A stretch of DNA of 6,831 nucleotides from Desulfobacca acetoxidans (GTDB taxonomy: Bacteria; Desulfobacterota; Desulfobaccia; Desulfobaccales; 0-14-0-80-60-11). Positions 1 to 5,807 of the stretch are shown here, in pieces. A program made the translations under genes and the position numbers. A model generated the notes under the pieces. That model made no database searches, was not told where the DNA came from, and worked only from the letters and a program-made list of their open reading frames with translations. Each line of letters opens with the position of its first letter. The first letter of the stretch is position 1. Location of the stretch: the NCBI GenBank assembly GCA_020723225.1, contig DYJG01000138.1, positions 1 through 6,831 on the forward strand. Direction: 5' to 3'.

Positions 1-120
1 GCGCTCTATCCCCTGGTGACGGTGATCCTGAGTTGGGCCGTGCTCCGGGAAAACCTGACCCCCCGGCACCTGGCCGGCATCGTCCTGGCCCTGGCCGCGG
101 GCTGGCTGCTGGCCGAATAA
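1..120 (+). CDS. EamA/DMT-family transporter, C-terminal end (partial)
   Basis: Frame 1 is open from the window edge to TAA at 118-120 and encodes 39 residues. They form two hydrophobic stretches (about residues 1-15 and 22-38) joined by a short polar loop RENLTPRH. The pattern 'LYPLVTVILSWAVLRENLTPRHLAGIVLALAAG' is split here as LYPLVTVILSWAVL, then RENLTPRH, then LAGIVLALAAG. It matches the last two membrane helices of EamA-domain proteins of the drug/metabolite transporter superfamily, where a conserved E follows the penultimate helix. Such proteins are inner-membrane permeases; the substrate cannot be read from this fragment. The 5' part lies outside the window, so neither its start nor its operon is visible. 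No convincing terminator follows the stop. Confidence 0.72.
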   Translation, partial: ALYPLVTVILSWAVLRENLTPRHLAGIVLALAAGWLLAE

Positions 121-159
121 AGCTCCTTAGCCGCCCCCTTATAAAAACTTCAAAAAACT

Positions 160-181
160 AACTTATTTTATAAATAAAGTT
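160..181. promoter_or_regulatory. AT-rich imperfect inverted repeat upstream of the HD-GYP gene
   Basis: AACTT (160-164) pairs with AAGTT (177-181), and ATTT (165-168) with AAAT (172-175). The centre is TAT, with one extra A in the right arm. It sits in an AT-rich island between two GC-rich genes, about 95 bases before the HD-GYP start. TATACT at 181-186 resembles a -10 box, but I find no -35 at proper spacing. It could be an operator, part of a promoter, or simply low-complexity DNA. Confidence 0.25.
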
Positions 182-275
182 ATACTTAAAACAGCCTATC
201 AAAGGTGCCGGCAATTAATTGATCCCGGAAATAAAACAGGTGCCCCTGCTTAACCAAGACAATAAGGGAACAACC

Positions 276-2225
276 ATGGCGAGCCGAAAAGATGTCCTTT
301 GCCACGGCGGGGAGGATTTATTCAGGCGGTTTTTCGACTTGTCCTCGGACATACTCTGTATTGCGGGCTTCGACGGATTTTTTAAGAAAGTCAATTCCGC
401 CATGGTCAAGACCCTCGGCTGGAGCGAAGAAGAATTGTTAAGCAGGCCCTGGATCGAATTCGTCCATCCCGATGATCGCCCCTTAACGGACGCCGCCCGG
501 CAAATCCAGAGGGAAGGTGAACAAGTATTTAACTTCAAGAACCGCTATCAGTGCAAGGATGGTTCCTATCATTGGCTGTCCTGGAATTCCTTGCCGGTGC
601 CGGAGCAAAGCCTGATCTTTGCCGTGGCCCGGGAAATTACCTGGCAGATACAGGCAGAGGAGGATCTGCGGCGGCGCAGCACCGATCTGGAAAAGCAGGT
701 GCACGAGCGTGCCGCGGTGTTGGCGGGAATCAACCGCATTTTCCGGGAGGCGCTCTTCTGCGAGACAGAAGAGCAATTGGGGAAGGTTTGCTTGGCGGTG
801 GCCGAGAACCTCACCGGAAGCAAGTTCGGTTTTATTGGCGAATTGGAGCAGACCGGAAAGTTCTCGACCATTGCCATCAGCAATCCGGGATGGTCCGCTT
901 GCGAGATGCCGCCATCCGAGGCGATGCACTTTATAAACGACATGGAAGTGCGCGGCCTCCGTAGGGACGTCCTAACGCATGGAGAAGCTCGCATCTTTAA
1001 TGAACCCGTCTCTCACCCTGATTGGATCAAGCCTCCCAAAGGCCATCCAACCATTACTTCCTTCCTGGGGGTGCCGTTAAAACTTGCCGGCAAAATTTTC
1101 GGCATGATCGGTTTGGCCAACAGGGAAGGCGGTTACCTCCAGCTTAATCAAGAAGATATGGAGGTCCTGGCCGTTGCCATGGTGGAGGCCCTGACCCGGA
1201 AAAGGGCCGAGTGGCAACGGAAACAAGCCGAGACGGCGCTCAGGGAGAGCGAGCAACGGTTTAAGGACATTACGGAAAATGCTGTGGAATGGATTTGGGA
1301 AACAGACTTTGAAGGGAAATACACTTACTCCAGCCCGGTGGTGGAAAAATTATTGGGCTATACGCCTGGGGAAGTTCTGGGCAAACATTTTTATGACTTC
1401 TTTCTCCCGGAGGAGCGGCAAGAGCTGAAGTGCGCGGCCCTGGCCCTGCTCGCGGACAAACATCCGTTCCAGGATTTCATTAATAGCAACCTGCATAAGA
1501 ATGGAGAAACCATATGGTTATCCAGCAGCGGTGTGCCCATGCTCGATGCCTCGGGCACCCTCCTCGGATACCGGGGCGCCAATCATGACATCTCCGCCCG
1601 CAAGCGGGCGGAGGAAGAGCTTCAACAAAGCCTGAGCCGGTTGCGGCGAGTCATGGGAGAAATTGTCCAGACTATGGCCCTGACCGTGGAAGTCAGGGAC
1701 CCCTATACTGCCGGGCATCAGCGCCGGGTAACCTTGCTGGCTCAGGCGATTGCCCGGGAAATGGGCCTTTCCGGACAGCAACTGGATGCCGTTTGGGTAG
1801 CCGGGACCCTGCACGATCTGGGAAAAATCTATGTGCCCGAAGGAATTCTCAATCGGCCCGGGCGGCTGTCCGAAATCGAGTTTGCCATGATTAAGACTCA
1901 CTGCCAGAAAGGCTATGAAATCCTCCGGCCCATCCAGTTTCCCTGGCCGGTGGCCCTTATCGTCAGGCAACATCATGAAAGGCTGGATGGTTCCGGCTAC
2001 CCCGACGGTTTGCAAGATGGGGAGATATTGCTGGAGTCCAGGATTCTGGCGGTGGCGGATGTGGTGGAGGCCATGGCTTCCCACCGGCCTTACCGGCCGG
2101 CCCTGGGGATTGAGGAAGCCCTTAAAGAAATCTCCGAAAAACGGGGCATCTGGTTCGACCCCGTGGTAGTAGACGCGTGCTTTAGGGTTTTTAGAGAGAA
2201 GAATTTCAAATTTGAACAAAAATGA
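276..2225 (+). CDS. PAS-GAF-PAS-HD-GYP protein, probable cyclic-di-GMP phosphodiesterase
   Basis: The product has 649 residues. PAS 1 spans about 12-125, GAF about 155-312 (hallmark SFLGVPLKLAGKIFGMIGLAN), PAS 2 plus PAC about 325-445, and HD-GYP about 460-645. Charged helical linkers join the domains. The catalytic set is intact: H481, H513-D514 in HDLGK, H542, H566-H567, D595 and GYP at 574-576, followed by RPYR. HD-GYP enzymes hydrolyse cyclic-di-GMP to pGpG or GMP; the PAS and GAF domains presumably sense a ligand or redox state. No membrane segment or receiver domain is seen, so it should be cytosolic. I chose ATG 276 because AAGGGA (264-269) lies six bases upstream. An in-frame TTG at 219 would add 19 residues but lacks a site. 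The stop overlaps the next gene's ATG as ATGA. The signal sensed is unknown. Confidence 0.93.
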   Translation: MASRKDVLCHGGEDLFRRFFDLSSDILCIAGFDGFFKKVNSAMVKTLGWSEEELLSRPWIEFVHPDDRPLTDAARQIQREGEQVFNFKNRYQCKDGSYHWLSWNSLPVPEQSLIFAVAREITWQIQAEEDLRRRSTDLEKQVHERAAVLAGINRIFREALFCETEEQLGKVCLAVAENLTGSKFGFIGELEQTGKFSTIAISNPGWSACEMPPSEAMHFINDMEVRGLRRDVLTHGEARIFNEPVSHPDWIKPPKGHPTITSFLGVPLKLAGKIFGMIGLANREGGYLQLNQEDMEVLAVAMVEALTRKRAEWQRKQAETALRESEQRFKDITENAVEWIWETDFEGKYTYSSPVVEKLLGYTPGEVLGKHFYDFFLPEERQELKCAALALLADKHPFQDFINSNLHKNGETIWLSSSGVPMLDASGTLLGYRGANHDISARKRAEEELQQSLSRLRRVMGEIVQTMALTVEVRDPYTAGHQRRVTLLAQAIAREMGLSGQQLDAVWVAGTLHDLGKIYVPEGILNRPGRLSEIEFAMIKTHCQKGYEILRPIQFPWPVALIVRQHHERLDGSGYPDGLQDGEILLESRILAVADVVEAMASHRPYRPALGIEEALKEISEKRGIWFDPVVVDACFRVFREKNFKFEQK

Positions 2226-2698
2226 TCCCCGCAAAGGAAGCAATATCCTTGGAAAAATCTGACCAAGCCCACGACCGGGAAGTCCGCATCCTCGCCCTGG
2301 ACGTGGGCCAGAAACGCATCGGCATGGCGGTGAGCGATCCCCTGGGGATTACCGCCCAGGGTCTGGGCGTCCTCATCCGCCAAGACCGGGAAACGGACCT
2401 GGCCCGGCTTCTGGAAGTGGGCCGGGAATACGGGGTCCAGGAAATCGTGGTGGGCCTCCCCCGCCACATGGACGGCCGCCCGGGGAAGCAGGTCCCGGAG
2501 ATCATGGAACTGGCCCAGGCCCTGGGAGAGGCCCTGGGAGCGAAGGTGACCCCTTGGGATGAACGCCTCACCACCGTGGAGGCGGACCGGGTGCTGCTCC
2601 AGGCGGATCTGAGCCGCCGCCGCCGGCGCCAAGTGGTGGACCAGGTGGCCGCGGTCCTTATCTTGCAGTCCTACCTGGAGTACCGCAGCCTTTCCTGA
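2222..2698 (+). CDS. ruvX: Putative pre-16S rRNA nuclease / Holliday junction resolvase-like protein RuvX (YqgF family)
   Basis: The product has 158 residues with an RNase H-like YqgF fold. Family motifs appear in order: LALDVGQKRIGMAVSD (D27 is the first acidic catalytic residue), VVGLPRHMDGRPG (about 76-88), DERLTTVEA (113-121) and VDQVAAVLILQSYL (139-152), where D140 completes the active site. YqgF proteins act in 16S rRNA 5'-end maturation and have been proposed as Holliday junction resolvases; sequence alone does not decide. The family normally begins near V21-R22, so about 20 residues are extra. ATG 2222 overlaps the HD-GYP stop but has no Shine-Dalgarno. An in-frame TTG at 2249, preceded by AAAGGAAG (2233-2240), is a credible alternative giving 149 residues. 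Co-transcription with the HD-GYP gene is likely. Confidence 0.93.
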   Translation: MIPAKEAISLEKSDQAHDREVRILALDVGQKRIGMAVSDPLGITAQGLGVLIRQDRETDLARLLEVGREYGVQEIVVGLPRHMDGRPGKQVPEIMELAQALGEALGAKVTPWDERLTTVEADRVLLQADLSRRRRRQVVDQVAAVLILQSYLEYRSLS

Positions 2699-2699
2699 A

Positions 2700-2725
2700 A
2701 ATAGTTCCAAGTTGAGAACTCTATT
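2700..2725 (+). terminator. Weak hairpin after ruvX, possible terminator
   Basis: AATAGTTC (2700-2707) can pair with GAACT (2716-2720) and ATT (2723-2725), with a two-base bulge and an eight-base loop. The stem is AT-rich and is followed by TCCCATTTCG rather than a clean T run. Function as a terminator is therefore doubtful. Confidence 0.2.
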
Positions 2726-2735
2726 CCCATTTCGT

Positions 2736-2776
2736 CATTCAGACTCATCTTCGACTGTCGAAGATGAGTCTGAATG
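2736..2776. repeat. Perfect 41-base palindrome (20-base arms, 1-base centre)
   Basis: The left arm CATTCAGACTCATCTTCGAC (2736-2755) is the exact reverse complement of the right arm (2757-2776), around a single T at 2756. No T run follows on either strand, so it is not a standard intrinsic terminator. It lies between ruvX and an SH3 lipoprotein gene. Possible identities are a dispersed extragenic palindrome, a remnant of a small mobile element, a cruciform-forming site, or an RNA hairpin that stabilises or processes the ruvX transcript end. The structure is certain; the function is not known. Confidence 0.85.
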
Positions 2777-2795
2777 GAGTGAAGCGGAGTGAGCC
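2776..2795 (+). repeat. Tandem 10-base repeat abutting the palindrome
   Basis: GGAGTGAAGC (2776-2785) is followed at once by GGAGTGAGCC (2786-2795), identical at seven of ten positions and in the first seven. The first copy starts on the last base of the palindrome. GCGG (2784-2787) and CCGC (2794-2797) can also form a four-pair stem across AGTGAG. The join to the palindrome suggests one compound element. Confidence 0.5.
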
Positions 2796-2818
2796 GCATT
2801 GCCGAATTAATGTTTTAC

Positions 2819-2849
2819 TTGAGCATCCTTCTTGCGTTAATGTGATAAT
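2819..2849 (+). promoter_or_regulatory. Possible extended -10 promoter of the SH3 lipoprotein gene
   Basis: TGTGATAAT (2841-2849) reads as an extended -10 (TGn plus GATAAT, five of six matches). A -35-like TTGAGC lies at 2819-2824 with a long 19-base spacer. An alternative pair is TTTACT (2814-2819) with GTTAAT (2836-2841). Transcription would start near 2856, at the leader hairpin. The call rests on position and weak consensus only. Confidence 0.3.
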
Positions 2850-2851
2850 GT

Positions 2852-2866
2852 CGCTCTGGAAGAGCG
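2852..2866 (+). promoter_or_regulatory. Leader hairpin just upstream of the lipoprotein ribosome site
   Basis: CGCTCT (2852-2857) and AGAGCG (2861-2866) pair perfectly across a GGA loop. A second small stem, GGC/GCC around TTC (2866-2874), follows directly. The strong Shine-Dalgarno AAGGAGGG (2875-2882) begins right after it, leaving the site exposed. It may stabilise the 5' end of the message or arise by chance. Confidence 0.3.
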
Positions 2867-2888
2867 GCTTCGCCAAGGAGGGAAGAAA

Positions 2889-3602
2889 ATGTGGAAGTCT
2901 GCCTGGCTCCTGGGGGCCTTGGCCCTGAGTTTTTTTGGCTGCGCCACTGCTGAACCCGTGCGGGTGGAAGCCCCGGTGGTGGAACGGGCCACTTATTTTT
3001 ATGTGGCCGCCATGGAATTATCATTGAAAAGCAGCCCGGAGGGAACCGGCGGCGACGCCGCCAAGGTCGGCCTCAATGACCGGGTGCAGCAGGTGGAACG
3101 CCGGGGCAGCTGGTTTCTGGTGCGCACCGCCGATGGCCGCCAGGGGTGGGCCAACGACCGGGATGTAAGCCTCAGGCCGGTGTCCGATTTGTTTGTGCGG
3201 CGCTGGGGCGCGCGCTTGCAAGCCGCGCCGGGCGAGAAAGGCAAGACCGTTAACCGTTTGCGCCAGAATGACCGGGTGCAGTTGGTGGATAAAGATCCCC
3301 AGGGGTGGGCCAAAGTCACGGTGGCCCGCACCGGCGACACCGGCTGGTTGGAGTTGGGGGATTTGTCCACGGCCCAGGTAGTGGTCCGGACGCGGCGCAG
3401 CAAACCGGGAGAACCCGCAGCCGCACCACCGGCCACGGAGACTCCGGAACCGGCTGCAACCCCGGCGGAGGCGGCTCCAGCCCCGCAGCAAGCCGTCCCC
3501 TCTTCGGGGCTGGGGCCGAAAGCCGCAGAGGCCGCGCCCCCTCCGGCCAAAACCACGCCCGGGCCTCGAAAAGCCAAACCGGGAATGTTCGAACCCTTCT
3601 AA
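2889..3602 (+). CDS. Predicted lipoprotein with two bacterial SH3 domains and a Pro/Ala-rich tail
   Basis: The product has 237 residues. The N-terminus is a signal peptide: K3, a hydrophobic stretch 5-16, then LSFFGC with the probable lipidated C18. The lipobox is imperfect because -3 is F rather than L, V or I. Two SH3-like units follow, about 35-97 and 99-160, with parallel cores NDRVQQVERRGSWFLV...GWANDRDV and NDRVQLVDKDPQGWAKV...GWLELGDL. Residues 170-237 are rich in P, A and E and likely disordered. Bacterial SH3 domains often bind peptidoglycan or sit in envelope proteins, so a periplasmic envelope-associated role is likely; the exact function is unknown. The start is well set by AAGGAGGG (2875-2882) six bases upstream. 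It appears monocistronic and converges on the DUF389 gene. Confidence 0.85.
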   Translation: MWKSAWLLGALALSFFGCATAEPVRVEAPVVERATYFYVAAMELSLKSSPEGTGGDAAKVGLNDRVQQVERRGSWFLVRTADGRQGWANDRDVSLRPVSDLFVRRWGARLQAAPGEKGKTVNRLRQNDRVQLVDKDPQGWAKVTVARTGDTGWLELGDLSTAQVVVRTRRSKPGEPAAAPPATETPEPAATPAEAAPAPQQAVPSSGLGPKAAEAAPPPAKTTPGPRKAKPGMFEPF

Positions 3603-3618
3603 GAAATGTTGTGGGGGC

Positions 3619-3646
3619 GGAGGGCCGGAGTTCTCCGTGGCCCTCC
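3619..3646. terminator. GC-rich hairpin between convergent genes, possible bidirectional terminator
   Basis: GGAGGGCC (3619-3626) and GGCCCTCC (3639-3646) form a perfect eight-pair stem around a 12-base loop, which can itself form GGA/TCC. It lies 17 bases after the lipoprotein stop and about 48 bases past the DUF389 stop. Neither side has a strong T run, so it may act with Rho or only block 3' decay. Confidence 0.45.
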
Positions 3647-3693
3647 CCAATTACTCTCCCCGCCTGCCGATTCGGAGAGGTGGATCAAGAAAG

Positions 3694-5409
3694 TTAGGGC
3701 TTCCCGGAAGCGGACGCCATGCCCGGCGACAAAGGCTTTTCCTCCGTCCGGCCTTGGACCAACCGCTCCTTAAACCGTTTCCTGGTAAAGTCCTCCACGG
3801 AAGAGAGGCCCTCCCGGGTGACCATAACTTCGCTCCGGAACCAGAGATAGATCCTGGTGGGGCGATGGACTTTCTGGGACACCAACTTTTCCAACTGGGC
3901 CAACTCCCGGGCGGCAAGGACCCGGGTCCCCACCGCCTCCACCCGCACGGCCCATTCCTTTTCGGAACCGAGTGCGTCCACGTTGGTAATGAACAGTTCC
4001 GGAAACTTCTGCAACGCGTCCCGCACTTCCTTCTCCACCCTTTCCTGAAGAGCGGCGTCCTCCGGGGAGTTGGAGCCGAAGTGGGACCAGGCGTAGAGTA
4101 TCCGCCCCCGGGCATCCACATCCACCGTGGTGAGGCACCTGGTCAAGAGGCGGAGCTGGGGGTCTTGGAGGCGTTCCTGCATTTTCATTTCCAGTTCCTG
4201 CACTTCTGCGGGAATCAGGGTTCTGGACCCTTGCAGGGTAGCCAGAACCACCGGCCCGCAAGGGAACTGAAGAAGGTCCACCTCCATGAGCAGGAGGTCC
4301 GGCCGGGCTATCAGAAGTTCCCGGAGGGCCTGTTCCGCCTGCTGACTGCGCATGACCTCCGGCGCAGCCTGGCCCGAGAGGAAAAAACCGTCTAGATTTT
4401 GGGCGGTTACCTGGCTGGTGGAGCCGGTGGCGCACACGTCTTTGGTCAAATTGGCCCGGACGATCAACTCCGTGGGGCGTTTCAGAGACTCGGAAAGGTT
4501 CTCCTGGATGGACTTGACCTTGTCCGGGGAGATCACCCGGGGGGTGCGCACCGTGGCCAAGACGTACAGCCGGCCCTGGTGGACCTGGTGAATCTCACTC
4601 ACCAGCGAGGTAGACGGGAATTGGGAAAATTGGGTGGCCAGGGCTCCTTTGATGTCGTGGGCCAGATACCGCTCTTTGACGATGCGCACCAGGGTCTGGG
4701 TGAGGAGGCCGGTAACCAGTAGAAAACCGGCTATCGCCACCCCAAAGCGGCGGGAGAATTCCCATTTTTCGGTCCCGTAAATTTTCGGAGACACGCCCGC
4801 AGCAAAGAAGGTGCCCGCGGAGACCAAAAGAATGGTGAGAAAGTTGGCCAGAAACAATAAAAATGAGCCCCAGGCGCCGTGATAGGCCCCCACCGCCAGG
4901 CACAACCCGGTATTGGCCAGGGGCGGCATAATAGAGGTGGCAATGGCCACCCCCGGCAAAGCCGGAGACAACCGGGCGTCAATCATGGCATACGTGCCGG
5001 CAAAACCGGCCAGTCCCGCCACCAGCAAATCCAATAAGGTGGGTTCGGTAAGGGCCAACATCTCCTTGTTGACTTCCAGGGCCAGGGGGAAGAGTCCCAA
5101 GAGCGCGGCAATGCCCACGGCCAACACCATGCCGATGGCCTCCGCCCGGATGGCCCGCCCCAGAAGAAACGGGTCACCTCGCACCAGGGAGAGGGAGATG
5201 CCCAGCATGGGGGTCATCAGCGGACAAACCAGCATGGCCCCGATGATGGCCGCGCCGCTGTTGAGAATGAGGCCGAAACTGGCGATGAGGGAGGACGTCA
5301 TAAGCAAGGCGTAAAAACTCACCTTGGGTTCGGAACCATAACTGATATCCTCCGTCACCTGTTGCAGGCGCGCCGGAGAGGTCTTCAGCCATTGGAATCT
5401 GTCCGGCAT
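3694..5409 (-). CDS. DUF389 (TIGR00341-like) membrane protein with triplicated C-terminal domain
   Basis: The product has 571 residues. About 30-245 is the DUF389 membrane region with roughly six helices. It carries the signatures NSGAAIIGAMLVCPLMTPMLG (50-70) and LPGVAIATSIMPPLANTGLCL (151-171), both typical of the family. DUF389 proteins are inner-membrane proteins of unproven, possibly transport, function. Residues 257-534 look soluble and appear to hold three copies of one unit. In each, a P, an R and a second P recur at identical spacings (P265/R291/P312, P370/R396/P417, P470/R496/P517). The end (535-571) is charged and low in complexity. The ATG at 5409 is supported by GGGAAGGGAG upstream on the minus strand. 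It is divergent from mraZ and convergent with the lipoprotein gene, so probably a single-gene unit. Confidence 0.9.
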   Translation of the reverse strand: MPDRFQWLKTSPARLQQVTEDISYGSEPKVSFYALLMTSSLIASFGLILNSGAAIIGAMLVCPLMTPMLGISLSLVRGDPFLLGRAIRAEAIGMVLAVGIAALLGLFPLALEVNKEMLALTEPTLLDLLVAGLAGFAGTYAMIDARLSPALPGVAIATSIMPPLANTGLCLAVGAYHGAWGSFLLFLANFLTILLVSAGTFFAAGVSPKIYGTEKWEFSRRFGVAIAGFLLVTGLLTQTLVRIVKERYLAHDIKGALATQFSQFPSTSLVSEIHQVHQGRLYVLATVRTPRVISPDKVKSIQENLSESLKRPTELIVRANLTKDVCATGSTSQVTAQNLDGFFLSGQAAPEVMRSQQAEQALRELLIARPDLLLMEVDLLQFPCGPVVLATLQGSRTLIPAEVQELEMKMQERLQDPQLRLLTRCLTTVDVDARGRILYAWSHFGSNSPEDAALQERVEKEVRDALQKFPELFITNVDALGSEKEWAVRVEAVGTRVLAARELAQLEKLVSQKVHRPTRIYLWFRSEVMVTREGLSSVEDFTRKRFKERLVQGRTEEKPLSPGMASASGKP

Positions 5410-5447
5410 GGCTTCACTCCCTTCCCCTGGATTCTTTGGTGTGCCCC

Positions 5448-5477
5448 ATATTACAACGTCCGTGGAATTCTTCGGAA
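5448..5477 (-). promoter_or_regulatory. Possible promoter of the DUF389 gene
   Basis: On the minus strand, TAATAT (5448-5453) resembles a -10 and TTCCGA (5472-5477) a weak -35, with an 18-base spacer. The imperfect palindrome centred on GAATTC (5460-5475) lies within the spacer and could be an operator. The predicted leader is about 30 bases. The consensus match is poor. Confidence 0.25.
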
Positions 5478-5731
5478 ATTTTTATTGGTTTTTTTCCCTC
5501 AAAAACGCCAAAGTGGGAACGAGTCCCTGTTTTTCCCATTCTGGGCGGGTAAAGATGGCCTAGAATCAGGACTCTATACCTCCCTCGAGTGACCTTTCCC
5601 AATTTTCAAATAAAAGAAAAAATCTCAAGTTACCTGTTGTGTACCCTCCCCTCCAAAACCCCCAGAGTTAGTGCTGGCAAGGCCCAATCCTTGTGATAAT
5701 TTTCTCATAATCCCTTTTTCTGTATTTTCCC

Positions 5732-5759
5732 TTGACATCCCTAAAAAATGGAGTAATTT
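5732..5759 (+). promoter_or_regulatory. Likely dcw operon promoter upstream of mraZ
   Basis: A perfect -35, TTGACA (5732-5737), is followed after 16 bases by TAATTT (5754-5759), a weak -10. Transcription would start around 5766, just before the MraZ boxes. This matches the known arrangement in which MraZ binds near the start point of the promoter driving mraZ and the genes after it. The weak -10 makes the exact start uncertain. Confidence 0.5.
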
Positions 5760-5766
5760 GTCTTCA

Positions 5767-5802
5767 AGTGGGACAAAGTGGGATGAAGTGGGGAATGGGG
5801 GA
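5767..5802 (+). promoter_or_regulatory. MraZ operator: TGGGA/G boxes at 10-base spacing
   Basis: Three boxes, TGGGA (5769-5773), TGGGA (5779-5783) and TGGGG (5789-5793), each in the context AAGTGGG, recur at exactly 10 bases. That places them on one helix face. A fourth TGGGG (5796-5800) is out of phase and merges with the Shine-Dalgarno GGGGGA (5797-5802). Known MraZ sites are TGGGN repeats separated by five bases, so this is the expected autoregulatory site. Binding here would cover the early transcribed region and the ribosome site. Confidence 0.85.
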
Positions 5803-5807
5803 ATAAG

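Larger units (their letters stand above)
5410..5807. other. Non-coding divergent intergenic region between DUF389 and mraZ
   Basis: This 398-base stretch has no credible gene: its reading frames are short, lack ribosome sites and have no recognisable composition. It is clearly richer in A and T than the flanking genes, with T and A runs near 5477-5505 and 5607-5627. It holds a possible minus-strand promoter, an imperfect palindrome CCGnnGAATTCnnCGG (5460-5475), TGTGATAAT (5692-5700), and the mraZ promoter and operator at its right end. The middle, about 5520-5690, shows nothing I can name. Confidence 0.6.

Noticed and set aside
219..275. TTG 219 as the start of the HD-GYP protein
   Set aside because: It has no Shine-Dalgarno and the 19 extra residues carry no domain; ATG 276 has AAGGGA six bases upstream.
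1518..2243. Long minus-strand open frame of 241 codons
   Set aside because: It lies opposite the HD-GYP gene, whose catalytic motifs are intact, and its product has no recognisable domain; it is a composition shadow.
2736..2776. Reading the 41-base palindrome as a Rho-independent terminator
   Set aside because: No T run follows on either strand (GGAGTGAAGC on plus, ACGAAATGGG on minus), and the stem is not especially GC-rich.
3021..3650. Minus-strand frames opposite the SH3 lipoprotein
   Set aside because: They give G/R/P-rich products without motifs, while the plus frame has a signal peptide, two SH3 units and a strong ribosome site.
3637..4395. Plus-strand open frame of 252 codons
   Set aside because: It lies opposite the DUF389 coding strand, and its protein is low-complexity and rich in G, P, H and R, typical of an antisense shadow.
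5511..5518. AAGTGGGA resembling an MraZ box far upstream of mraZ
   Set aside because: It is a single copy with no second box at 10-base spacing, about 290 bases from mraZ; one such short match is expected by chance.
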